Made by a program: the position numbers and the translations under genes
The notes under the pieces: model-generated
Told to the model about the DNA's origin: nothing
Database searches by the model: none
Seen by the model: only the letters and a program-made list of their open reading frames with translations
Part shown: piece by piece, positions 16,696 through 23,727 of the stretch
Numbering within the stretch: position 1 is the stretch's first letter
Layout: each line of letters starts with the position of its first letter
Source of the DNA: Lachnospiraceae bacterium UBA3401
Lineage (GTDB): Bacteria; Bacillota; Clostridia; Lachnospirales; Lachnospiraceae
Length of the DNA: 45,694 bases
NCBI GenBank assembly: GCA_002358575.1
Contig: DEPD01000083.1
Location: forward strand, 1-45,694
Direction of reading: 5' to 3'

Positions 16696-17757
16696 ATGGG
16701 AAAAGGTTTAACCCAAAATGAAATTGATGCAAAGGTTGAGTATCTTTTTGCACATAGCTTTAATCATACGTTACATGCATATATCGATATCACAGGCGAC
16801 CTGATAGCTGGAACGCTGCTGTCTCAAATTATGTATTGGTTCTCAGAAAGCAAAAATAATGATATTAGAGCAAATATATATAAAGATGGTCATTATTGGA
16901 TTGCAAAACGCAGGGAAGACTGGATGCAGGAAATAAGAATATCCAAAAAGCAGTATGACTGTGCAATTAAAAAGCTGACAAATGAGGGGATTGGACTTGT
17001 AGAAGTTAAAAAGTATCATTTTAATGGGGTTCCAATAACGCATATACGACCAATCACAGAGAATATTAACAAAGCAGTTGCTGAATGGAAAAATAACTTG
17101 GCACAGTCGTTTGTACAGGGTAATGATGGGTGCAATGGAAGTTCCCCAAACGGGAATATGGAAATTCCCCAAACGGGAAGTTGGAAATTCCCCAAAGGGG
17201 AAATTGGAAGTTCCCCAAACGGGAATATGGAAATTCCCCAAACGGGCAACTCCTATAGTATATATAATAATATATATAATAAAACAGAGACTACAAACAG
17301 AGACTACAATACAAAGACTACTTACAGAGAAGATCAAAATATATTGTCGGGCAAGCCCGACGACATACATAGTTTAGCACCAGATTTAGATAATTCACCA
17401 AAAAAGAAGTCAAAGTCGAAACCGAAAAACCACCCAGAAGAAATTAAACAGATCATTGACTATTTCAACCAGGTATGCGGCACGAATTACAAGTACCAAA
17501 GTAAAGCTACGGCTGATCTAATTAATGCCAGGTTAAACGATGGATTTACAGTAGACGATTTTTATAAAGTCATAGATAAAAAATATACGGAATGGCGCAA
17601 TAACAGTGAATATTGCAAGTATATCCGACCAGAGACACTTTTTAGACCGTCGCATTTTGAGAGTTACCTGAATCAGAAAAGTTCATCAGAGAGCAAAGAC
17701 ACAGGAGGCATATCGGAGGAATACCGCCGGCTGTACCGTTCAGTAGTCGTGGAATGA
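16696..17757 (+). CDS. Phage replication initiator with embedded origin
   Basis: A 353-residue protein. The N-terminal region (1-115) looks like a winged-helix initiator domain (ITGDLIAGTLLSQIMYWF, WIAKRREDWMQE). The C-terminal part (about 245-335) matches the conserved phage C-terminal domain (Phg_2220_C type), with EEIKQIIDYFNQVCGTNYK and IRPETLFRPSHFESYLNQ. Between them is a low-complexity linker encoded by five 23-bp iterons. It likely binds those iterons and recruits the DnaC-like loader encoded next. The ribosome binding site AGGAGG is good. Function is by domain recognition and gene order. Confidence 0.85.
   Translation: MGKGLTQNEIDAKVEYLFAHSFNHTLHAYIDITGDLIAGTLLSQIMYWFSESKNNDIRANIYKDGHYWIAKRREDWMQEIRISKKQYDCAIKKLTNEGIGLVEVKKYHFNGVPITHIRPITENINKAVAEWKNNLAQSFVQGNDGCNGSSPNGNMEIPQTGSWKFPKGEIGSSPNGNMEIPQTGNSYSIYNNIYNKTETTNRDYNTKTTYREDQNILSGKPDDIHSLAPDLDNSPKKKSKSKPKNHPEEIKQIIDYFNQVCGTNYKYQSKATADLINARLNDGFTVDDFYKVIDKKYTEWRNNSEYCKYIRPETLFRPSHFESYLNQKSSSESKDTGGISEEYRRLYRSVVVE
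17136..17248. repeat. Five 23-bp iterons, putative replication origin
   Basis: Copies begin at 17136, 17159, 17182, 17205 and 17228, an exact 23-bp pitch. Each has the form TGGAA(A/G)TTCCCCAAA(C/G)GGG(A/C)A, with TTCCC...GGGAA inverted within it. Because 23 is not a multiple of 3, successive copies are translated in different frames (GSSPNGN, MEIPQTG, WKFPKGE), so conservation acts on DNA. The layout matches initiator-gene origins such as lambda O. Confidence 0.9.
17252..17284. other. AT-rich tract beside iterons, probable unwinding element
   Basis: Immediately after the last iteron is a stretch of almost only A and T (repeats of TATATAATAA). It is in the position expected for the DNA unwinding element of an iteron origin. 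Confidence 0.7.
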
Positions 17758-17767
17758 GGTAGTAAAT

Positions 17768-18652
17768 ATGGCAGAGTATGACTTGACAGAGATTATGGAG
17801 GCATATCGCAGAAAATGGGAAGCATATAGACCCTATGCAGCAGGCTATAAGCCGCCAGCCTACAGGTGTCAATACTGTAAAGACATAGGATATTTAGACT
17901 TGTACCCACAAAATCCCCGTAAGCCTGCAGAGGGGAAAATTGGCACAGTGATGCCCTGTCCATATTGTAGAATATCCATGCTCAAAGATATTTCAGGGAT
18001 AGTGGCAGAGTACAGAAATTTAGACATTCAAAAATTCCCGTGGGAGACGTATAAGACGCCGCCTTTGAAGCTGAAAAAGATTGTAGAAAGTTTTGTGTAT
18101 GATTTCTACAAATGGCAGGAGGAAAATGTAGGGCTGTACATCTATTCCGAAGCGAAGGGGAGCGGGAAAACCATGATAGCCAATGCCATATGCGGCAGTA
18201 TCTGCACCAGATATAATCTTGCTGCCCGTTTTACAAAAGTTGAGGATTATCTGTCAGATTTAAGGAAAATTTTTGACGGTAAGAGTAATGAAGAACTGTC
18301 AAAAGCGAATATGCGGAAATATTTTGAAACAGATTTACTTGTACTAGATGACCTTGGTGTTTCTAAGATTTCAGACTGGGGAAAAGACAAGCTGCATGAA
18401 TTAATTAATGAACGGTATAAGGCAGGTAAATTATGCATTATCACAACTAATTTTGAATTGGAAAAGCTGCCTATTTGTGATGCTACAGTGGATCGGATTA
18501 ATGACATGTGTATGCTGCTTCATTGGCCAGAGGAAGCTGTGCGGGCAATAAAAGCAGAGACCAAAAAGAACAAAATTTTGCAGTATGTAAACAGTTGTGA
18601 TAAATTTACCAATTGTGACAAAACGCCATTTGAGGGAGGAGCGCATAGATGA
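17768..18652 (+). CDS. DnaC-like helicase loader
   Basis: An AAA+ ATPase that loads the replicative helicase at the origin. It has 294 residues. The N-terminal zinc-binding region has CQYCKDIGY and CPYCRI (about residues 36-75). Walker A is SEAKGSGKT (about 132), and Walker B is LLVLDDLG (about 193), followed by IITTNF (sensor 1). It starts 11 bases after the initiator gene and its end overlaps the next gene by 4 bases. A DnaC/DnaI type is clear; which host helicase it works with is not. Confidence 0.88.
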   Translation: MAEYDLTEIMEAYRRKWEAYRPYAAGYKPPAYRCQYCKDIGYLDLYPQNPRKPAEGKIGTVMPCPYCRISMLKDISGIVAEYRNLDIQKFPWETYKTPPLKLKKIVESFVYDFYKWQEENVGLYIYSEAKGSGKTMIANAICGSICTRYNLAARFTKVEDYLSDLRKIFDGKSNEELSKANMRKYFETDLLVLDDLGVSKISDWGKDKLHELINERYKAGKLCIITTNFELEKLPICDATVDRINDMCMLLHWPEEAVRAIKAETKKNKILQYVNSCDKFTNCDKTPFEGGAHR

Positions 18653-19092
18653 AGCATGTTGATATTTTTATCACACATAATATGACCAGTTTAAAAGCCA
18701 GAAGGGCAGCATATGTGTATGTGATATATGCACTTACATCAAAGGGTGATGCTACATGTAGTGCGTTTGGCATGGAACAGAATGTAACTGTAAATCGAAT
18801 AAATCTATATGCTTTCTGTTCAGCGCTAGCGCATTTTACCAATCCAGCAGAGATAACAGTTTATACGGATTCCTCTGTGCTTGCAGGTGCATTTAACAGT
18901 GGAAATATTGATAAATGGCAGAAGAATGGTTTTCAGACAGCGCGGGGACGCCCTCTTGCCAATGCAGATTTGTGGCGTAGAGCGGCACAACTCATACAAG
19001 GGCATCTGGTGAGCGCTGTACTAACGAAACAGCATCAGTACACGAGCTGGGCGGAAACAGAGCTGATAAGAAAATACGGTTGTGCACAGTAA
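18649..19092 (+). CDS. RNase H-like protein with degenerate active site
   Basis: A 147-residue RNase HI-fold protein. The middle matches RNase HI well (VYTDSSVLAGAF, then WQKNGF, then GRPLANADLWRRAAQLI). By eye alignment, the first catalytic Asp of the TDGS motif is replaced (FITHN), and the Glu of the NRMEL helix is Asn (NRINL), while the VYTDS Asp is kept. It may thus be catalytically dead or altered. It overlaps the DnaC-like gene by ATGA and precedes parA. A structural or nucleic-acid-binding role in replication or partition is possible. Confidence 0.72.
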   Translation: MKHVDIFITHNMTSLKARRAAYVYVIYALTSKGDATCSAFGMEQNVTVNRINLYAFCSALAHFTNPAEITVYTDSSVLAGAFNSGNIDKWQKNGFQTARGRPLANADLWRRAAQLIQGHLVSAVLTKQHQYTSWAETELIRKYGCAQ

Positions 19093-19205
19093 GTACTGGG
19101 ATAAAGAGCCTTTTGGAATACCCGAAAGGGATTTTATATATCACAGAACCATGATAAGCCTCCTGTGACGGCGGGAGGCAGAGGAAATACTGGGAGGGAA
19201 CGGAT

Positions 19206-19967
19206 ATGAGGACAATAAGCATTATTAACTTAAAGGGCGGAGTTGGTAAAACAGTCACAAGCATCAATATGGCGTATGAGCTGATGCGGCGTGGCAGCAG
19301 GGTTCTGCTAATTGACTGTGATAAGCAGGGAAATACAAGCAAATTTATGAAATGTCATGACTATGACAAAAAGAGTTTGTCAGATGTACTGTTGGGTGCA
19401 GCCGATATCATGGAGGTATCTGTAAGAACAAGATTTGCGTTAATAGATGTGGTTCCAGCAAATATGTCACTGCTTAAAGCAGACCGCCAAGTGCTGCTGG
19501 ATACAACAAAACCACAGCAGTCACGCATAAGAGAGGCGCTGGAGCAGCTTCAGGATAAATATACATATTGCATCATTGACTGTGCGCCAGATATCAATAT
19601 CTCTGTCATCAATGCACTTGTGGCAAGTGATGATGTGGTGATTCCTGTCACAATAGACAAGTTTGCCTTTGATGGAATCAGAGAAATACTGGAACAAATC
19701 AGAGACGTAAAAAAGTATTATAATCCTAAGTTGGAATTTACTGGCTGTCTTGTGACACAGTATAAAAAAAGTGAGCTTTGTGACGAAGGCATAAAGCTGC
19801 TGGAAAATTTGTGCGGCAAAGTATTTGAAACAAAAATAAGCTGGACACAGGTCGTAAGTCGAAGTACTTTTGCTGGGGAGCCAATATCTGTACATTCACC
19901 AAGGTGTGGGGCAGCAGGAGGATATAAAAATCTTGCTGCTGAATATGAGAGGAGGATTGGCAGATAA
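19206..19967 (+). CDS. parA: ParA partition ATPase
   Basis: A 253-residue Walker-type ParA/Soj ATPase. The deviant Walker A is LKGGVGKTVTS (about residue 9), then LLIDCDKQGN (Walker A' region) and CIIDCAPDINISVINALVASD (Walker B and switch). There is no N-terminal HTH, so it is the short type and probably does not autoregulate by DNA binding. The ribosome binding site is GGGAGGGAAC. Its stop codon overlaps the parB start. A GC-rich hairpin (GCCTCC/GGAGGC, about 19157-19180) lies just upstream. It would partition the circular phage genome by gradient on the nucleoid. Confidence 0.93.
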   Translation: MRTISIINLKGGVGKTVTSINMAYELMRRGSRVLLIDCDKQGNTSKFMKCHDYDKKSLSDVLLGAADIMEVSVRTRFALIDVVPANMSLLKADRQVLLDTTKPQQSRIREALEQLQDKYTYCIIDCAPDINISVINALVASDDVVIPVTIDKFAFDGIREILEQIRDVKKYYNPKLEFTGCLVTQYKKSELCDEGIKLLENLCGKVFETKISWTQVVSRSTFAGEPISVHSPRCGAAGGYKNLAAEYERRIGR

Positions 19968-21112
19968 TGGCGAAAGGTTTTTCGATTATAGATATGATGA
20001 ATGAGATAAGTCGGGAAGATGCAGCAGTCACAGAAACAATAGAAAAAGTAAGTGTATTTGATATAAAGCCCAATGAGGAGAACTTTTATGAGTCCAGCAG
20101 TATAGAGCAGTTAAAGAATAGTATCTTTGCAATGGGTGGAGTGCAGCAGAACATCTTGCTTGTAAAACTTCCGGAGATATCATCTGTTCCCTATAAGGTA
20201 ATTGCAGGACATAGACGTGTGAGAGCCTGCATGGAGCTTGTGCAGGAAGGACACCCAGAGTTTGAACGTATCCCTGCAGTGATTATGGAAAGTATCGACA
20301 AAGATACAGAAAAAATGCTGCTGGTCATGACAAACAGTACACAGCGCGAACTGACAGATTGGGAAAAGGTTATGCAGCATATGCAGTTAAAAGAGATTAT
20401 CCCAAAGCTGAAAAAGAGACAGGGACTTGATGGAAGGGCAAGAACACTTGAGGCGGATTATCTTGGTGTATCAGAGGCGCAGATTGCCATATACAATACA
20501 ATTGGCACAAAACTAGATGCCTGGTTAATGAGTATCTTTAAAGATGGCAGTATAGGGATATCGCTTGCCTATGAAGCAGCAAAGCTTGAGCCAGAGGAGC
20601 AAAGGAAGCTTGTACAGATATCAACAGTAAACGGCAGATTCATAGAGGAGGATATAAAACGGCTGATAGGCATCAGACCAATAAAAGGCCAAGAGTATGT
20701 TCAAGAATACATAGAAAAAAATGTGTCAGAATCTGACACATTTGAAGAAGCACAAAAAATAGTAAAAGAAAATGTGTCAGAATCTAGCACATTTAAAGAA
20801 ACACCAAAATCAGCAAAAGAAAATGTGTCAGAATCTAGCACATTTAAAGAGGCATCAGAATCGGTAAGAGAAAATGTGTCAGAATCTGACACATTCGAAA
20901 CATACATGACAGTAGAGCCACAGCAGCTTAGAGGCGGATATGGCTTAGACATGATTGATGAGCTGGCTTTGAAATTTGAATCTTATCTGCAAATGTCAGA
21001 GCCAGGAAATATGAACTATCATGTTGCAAAATATAGTTGTTTGTTAGATGCACTGTATCTGCTCAAAGAGAGAATGGTATCAGAAGAACAGCAGAAAGGA
21101 ATAAAAGAATGA
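19967..21112 (+). CDS. parB: ParB partition protein carrying a 17-residue repeat array
   Basis: A 381-residue ParB/Spo0J family protein. The N-terminal CTP-binding domain includes the AGHRRVRAC motif (box II, residue about 83) and TNSTQRELTDWEK. A central HTH domain follows (LEADYLGVSEAQIAIYNTIG). Residues about 250-310 are four 17-residue repeats of the form ENVSES(D/S)TF, encoded by a 51-bp DNA repeat that carries the 19-bp palindrome. A helical C-terminal dimerisation region ends the protein. The ATG overlaps the parA stop, showing translational coupling. Confidence 0.92.
   Translation: MAKGFSIIDMMNEISREDAAVTETIEKVSVFDIKPNEENFYESSSIEQLKNSIFAMGGVQQNILLVKLPEISSVPYKVIAGHRRVRACMELVQEGHPEFERIPAVIMESIDKDTEKMLLVMTNSTQRELTDWEKVMQHMQLKEIIPKLKKRQGLDGRARTLEADYLGVSEAQIAIYNTIGTKLDAWLMSIFKDGSIGISLAYEAAKLEPEEQRKLVQISTVNGRFIEEDIKRLIGIRPIKGQEYVQEYIEKNVSESDTFEEAQKIVKENVSESSTFKETPKSAKENVSESSTFKEASESVRENVSESDTFETYMTVEPQQLRGGYGLDMIDELALKFESYLQMSEPGNMNYHVAKYSCLLDALYLLKERMVSEEQQKGIKE
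20719..20893. repeat. parS-like palindrome array inside parB
   Basis: Four copies start at 20722, 20773, 20824 and 20875, each exactly 51 bp apart (about five helical turns). The outer two are perfect palindromes, TGTGTCAGAATCTGACACA; the first extends to 25 bp. The inner two read TGTGTCAGAATCTAGCACA, with two changes in one arm that switch Asp to Ser in ParB. An upstream perfect copy is at 16586-16604. This is a strong candidate centromere. Confidence 0.8.
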
Positions 21113-21405
21113 CCTATGCAGAGTTGAAAATAAATACACAGATAAAGTTAAAACAAAAGTCAGACAGCGAGAGAGCGCCTGTTCAGGTGGTAAGATGCGC
21201 TGTGGTGGCAAAATATCCACATGTGTGTATTGTGGAAGATTCCAAGGGCAGACGAAGGGGCGTAGCAGTTGGTGAACTGATAATGAATAAGATTATCACA
21301 CAGGAACCGTGCTTTGAGGCAATGAGGAAAGAGTGTACGAAGGATAAAACATCTTCAGCATGGCATAAACGAAAAGTAAAGTGTCCGGTTGAGTATGCTC
21401 CATAA
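21109..21405 (+). CDS. Small phage protein, hypothetical
   Basis: A 98-residue basic protein (MTYAELKINTQIKLKQ) with predicted beta strands (VQVVRCAVVAKYPHVCIVED) and a Cys/Lys-rich C-terminus. The ATG overlaps the parB stop as ATGA, so it is translationally coupled to parB. I therefore chose 21109 and not an in-frame ATG inside parB at 21037. No family recognised. Its fixed coupling hints at a role with the partition genes or the next accessory genes. Confidence 0.6.
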   Translation: MTYAELKINTQIKLKQKSDSERAPVQVVRCAVVAKYPHVCIVEDSKGRRRGVAVGELIMNKIITQEPCFEAMRKECTKDKTSSAWHKRKVKCPVEYAP

Positions 21406-21471
21406 GGGGAAGAAAGAATTATAATGTTGTGGAGTCCAAATAAGAAGAATAGAAAGAGAGGAAAGTTCAGA

Positions 21472-21705
21472 ATGACCAACATTGAGTATATGCGGCAAAA
21501 AATGGTTGAAACAGTGATGGGGCTAAACGAAATGGAGCTGTTGCAGGCTGCCGAAGACACAGAGATGACTTTGAAAGAGACAGAGGGAGTATTTAACTGC
21601 CTTATCTGTGAAAAGGAATATGGGGAATGTGGCAGCAGCCCTTGTGCAAAGGACCACTGCGATAGATTATTTCTACGTTGGTGTGTGAAAGAGCATGTTA
21701 GTTAA
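21472..21705 (+). CDS. Small Cys-rich phage protein
   Basis: A 77-residue protein with a helical N-terminus and a Cys cluster in the second half (CLICEKEYGECGSSPC, then C and C), which suggests a zinc-binding or structural Cys motif. The start at 21472 is favoured by AGAGGAAAG upstream; an ATG at 21424 gives 16 more residues of low complexity. Similar short proteins occur in clostridial phage accessory runs. Function unknown. Confidence 0.6.
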   Translation: MTNIEYMRQKMVETVMGLNEMELLQAAEDTEMTLKETEGVFNCLICEKEYGECGSSPCAKDHCDRLFLRWCVKEHVS

Positions 21706-21750
21706 ATAAGGATTTAACAGTCTACGACGTACTAGTGAGAGGAGAACAAT

Positions 21751-21963
21751 ATGAATTTTGGACAAGCGTTTGAACAAGTAAAAAAAGGAAAAGGTATGAG
21801 ACTGCCACAGTGGAAATCAGATGTTGTGATTCGTGCACAGTATCCAGATGAGCATAGTAAAATGACAGCACCATATTTATACGTAGAAAGCAGACTTGGA
21901 TGTGTACCTTGGAAAGAAACTATGATTGAATTGTTTGCAGAGAACTGGGAAGTTGTAGATTAA
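21751..21963 (+). CDS. Tad2-like protein (DUF2829 family), candidate anti-Thoeris factor
   Basis: A 70-residue protein with the DUF2829/Tad2 pattern: MNFGQAFEQVKKGKGMRLP at the start, a central PYLYVES strand, VPW, then a closing helix and ENWEVVD. Known Tad2 proteins form tetramers that sequester the cyclic ADP-ribose signals of Thoeris defence, so the infected cell does not trigger NAD+ depletion. The ribosome binding site is GAGAGGAG. It lies in a run of small accessory genes. Family recognition is fairly confident; activity is inferred. Confidence 0.72.
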   Translation: MNFGQAFEQVKKGKGMRLPQWKSDVVIRAQYPDEHSKMTAPYLYVESRLGCVPWKETMIELFAENWEVVD

Positions 21964-22023
21964 TATATAAAACCGGAAACATTGTAGACTGTTAAAAATA
22001 TAAGGATTTAGGAGGACAGGGAA

Positions 22024-22224
22024 GTGAATGAATATGAACAACTGACAATATTAGATTATCAACCACCATGTATTGTTCCTCCACCATTAAAAATGGGATG
22101 TTGGTTGACAATGAAAAATTTTGGAGGTAATAGATTTTGTGCAACAGATGAGTGCACGCAAAAAGAAGACGAAAGCTGTTTTGAATGTGACAGATATATA
22201 CAGTTTTATGCTGAACAGGAATAA
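22024..22224 (+). CDS. Small Cys-containing phage protein
   Basis: A 66-residue protein starting with GTG after AGGAGGACAGG. It contains a Pro-rich stretch (PPCIVPPPLKMGCW) and five or six Cys residues with FCATDEC and CFECDRY, perhaps a small zinc knuckle. No family recognised. The nearest in-window ATG is out of frame, so the GTG start is the only reasonable one. Confidence 0.55.
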   Translation: MNEYEQLTILDYQPPCIVPPPLKMGCWLTMKNFGGNRFCATDECTQKEDESCFECDRYIQFYAEQE

Positions 22225-22254
22225 TCGAGAAATAAGGATTTGGAGGAGGATAAA

Positions 22255-22746
22255 ATGTTAAAACCAGCACAACTGTATAAAGAAGAACTCCGAGAAAAGT
22301 TTTTAGAATCTTGGTATGACATGAGTAACATGTATTGGTATGGAGGTACAGGAACGGAGTTGATTGGACTGTCAGATGATAACTATAATAAGCATTGTTT
22401 TGTATCATTGAATACAAGCGGCGATCTTATCGGTTACATAGCATATAACGTTGATTGGCAGGCAATGAACGCGGATAGGTGGGGCATAATAAGTTTTAAT
22501 AAAGGGAGCTTGGAGTTTGCAAAGGATGTTTATAAAGCGATATGTGATTTATTTGACATCTATCATATGAACAGGATAAGTTGGTTTGCTTATGTAGATA
22601 ATCCGGCAATTAGAGGTTATAGAAATTTTATAAAGAAACATGGCGGGAAAGAATGCGGATATTACAGACAAATAGCAAAACTTATGGACGGAAATTTACA
22701 TGATGCTATAGAGTTTGAAATTCTTGCAGAAGAATTTGTTCGTTAA
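22255..22746 (+). CDS. Possible GNAT-fold acetyltransferase
   Basis: A 163-residue protein with GNAT-like order: N-terminal helices, strands CFVSLNTSGDLIGYIAYNV and GIISFNKG, a helix, then NRISWFAYVDNPAIRGYRNFIKKHGGKECGYYR, which resembles the C-terminal GNAT segment where a neighbour-position residue and GF-K-GF-E pattern occur. The acetyl-CoA loop (R/Q-x-x-G-x-G/A) is not clear, so activity is doubtful. GGAGGAGG supports the 22255 start. Host modification or anti-defence roles are possible. Confidence 0.5.
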   Translation: MLKPAQLYKEELREKFLESWYDMSNMYWYGGTGTELIGLSDDNYNKHCFVSLNTSGDLIGYIAYNVDWQAMNADRWGIISFNKGSLEFAKDVYKAICDLFDIYHMNRISWFAYVDNPAIRGYRNFIKKHGGKECGYYRQIAKLMDGNLHDAIEFEILAEEFVR

Positions 22747-22769
22747 ACTGAAATTTGAGGGGAAATTAT

Positions 22770-22940
22770 ATGGCAGACATAAAGATTAAGATTATATATC
22801 GTGATGGAACAGAGGAAGAACAATACATTGATAGTTATAAAGTGCAAAATGGGTGTCTTTGTATTTATATTAGATTTGGAAGGAATAGCGGAACGAGACA
22901 TATTCCATTGGATCTAATAAAAGAGTTTACAACATCTTAA
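22770..22940 (+). CDS. Small hypothetical phage protein
   Basis: A 56-residue, mostly beta protein (MADIKIKIIYRDGTEEEQYI, then GCLCIYIRF). GAGGGGAAA stands upstream of ATG 22770. It has no recognised family, and lies between the GNAT-like gene and the DUF1492-like gene in the same direction. Confidence 0.55.
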   Translation: MADIKIKIIYRDGTEEEQYIDSYKVQNGCLCIYIRFGRNSGTRHIPLDLIKEFTTS

Positions 22941-22969
22941 AAGGCAGCAGTGCTATAAGGGGAATAAAA

Positions 22970-23431
22970 ATGGTAGATAAACTTTATCTGAAAAATTATT
23001 TGCGTAAACAAGAAGAATTAGAAGCAACACGAATCAGATATTATTTATTATTAGCTAAAGATGAACTTTCGTCTCCAGCAGGTAAAGCAGATTTGCCTGC
23101 TGGAAAAGCTGCGTCTAGTGCAGTTGAAAATATAGTATGTAAAAGGATTGCTGCTGAAGAAAAACTAAAAGAATTAAAAGAAGAATTGTCAGGACAAAGC
23201 AAACTTATAAATGCTGTCTTCGAAAAATTAGAAAATCCATATGAAAAGCTGGTGATGCAGATGCGTTATGAAGATGGGCTTGAGTGGGACGAAATAAGAG
23301 GGGAAATATTTGAAGGTAGAAAAGATTATAGTGCGAATATCGAAAAGTATAATAATAAAGTCTTTAAAATACATGGAGCGGCATTAAAACATATAAAAGA
23401 ATTACAGGCAGAAAAAAATAGAAAATTGTAA
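22970..23431 (+). CDS. DUF1492-like late regulator
   Basis: A 153-residue helical protein resembling DUF1492/ArpU-type phage regulators, which have a sigma-70 region 4-like HTH: ENPYEKLVMQMRYEDGLEWDEIRGEIF near residues 85-113, with a long coiled coil in front. Such genes usually sit just before the packaging module and control late transcription. The linker at about 36-48 (SPAGKADLPAGKAAS) is encoded by a near-perfect GC-rich inverted repeat and looks inserted. Confidence 0.65.
   Translation: MVDKLYLKNYLRKQEELEATRIRYYLLLAKDELSSPAGKADLPAGKAASSAVENIVCKRIAAEEKLKELKEELSGQSKLINAVFEKLENPYEKLVMQMRYEDGLEWDEIRGEIFEGRKDYSANIEKYNNKVFKIHGAALKHIKELQAEKNRKL
23075..23103. repeat. Palindromic insert inside the DUF1492-like gene
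   Basis: CCAGCAGGTAAA at 23075-23086 pairs with TTTGCCTGCTGG at 23092-23103 (one G-T pair) around a 5-base loop. It is GC-rich compared with its AT-rich gene and codes for an in-frame PAGKADLPAGKA linker. This has the character of a palindromic element that settled in a tolerant linker. Confidence 0.5.
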
Positions 23432-23450
23432 CATAAAAGTATAAAAGCAC

Positions 23451-23478
23451 TTGACAATACGCATTATGGGCGTATAAT
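23451..23478 (+). promoter_or_regulatory. hicAB promoter with operator in its spacer
   Basis: TTGACA (23451-23456) and TATAAT (23473-23478) with 16-bp spacing. The inverted repeat ATACGC-N7-GCGTAT (23457-23475) fills the spacer and reaches into the -10 box, as expected for an operator bound by HicB. Confidence 0.8.
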
Positions 23479-23496
23479 AATAAATAAGGAGGACAA

Positions 23497-23673
23497 ATGA
23501 TGAAAACGAAGGACCTGATAAATCTTTTAGAAAAAAATGGGTGGAAATTTAAACGACATGGCGGAAACCATGATGTTTATGAAAAAGATGGCAGAAGGGA
23601 AAGCATCGTAAGACACCGAGAAACAGATGAGGACTTAGCAAAAACAATTATTAAACGGAATGGGCTGAAATAA
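23497..23673 (+). CDS. hicA: HicA-type mRNA interferase toxin
   Basis: A 58-residue toxin with the HicA double-stranded RNA-binding-like fold. Motifs are KTKDLINLLEKNGW, the catalytic His in FKRHGGNHDVYEK (GGNH/S-H position) and IVRHRETDEDLAKTIIKRNGL. It cleaves mRNA when HicB is lost. GGAGGAC precedes the first of two adjacent ATGs. It lies before hicB and has its own promoter. The usual Ser of GGSH is Asn here; this occurs in other HicA proteins as well. Confidence 0.85.
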   Translation: MMKTKDLINLLEKNGWKFKRHGGNHDVYEKDGRRESIVRHRETDEDLAKTIIKRNGLK

Positions 23674-23727
23674 GCCCATATCTGTAAAATTAAAATATAA
23701 ATAAAAGTTAGTAGGAGGTTATTCAGT

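Noticed and set aside
17136..17248. CRISPR-like direct repeats
   Set aside because: The period is 23 bp with almost no spacer, there are no cas genes, and the site is inside an initiator gene.
16843..17370. Reverse-strand ORFs over the initiator gene, with repeated FPFGE/PVWG units
   Set aside because: Their repetitive look is only the iteron array read backwards.
18992..19342. 116-codon reverse-strand ORF before parA
   Set aside because: It overlaps the RNase H-like and parA genes in antisense, with no start signal.
20719..20893. CRISPR-like or purely protein-level repeat in parB
   Set aside because: The repeated unit contains a palindrome that also occurs outside the gene, which points to a DNA-binding site; spacing of 51 bp and lack of variable spacers exclude CRISPR.
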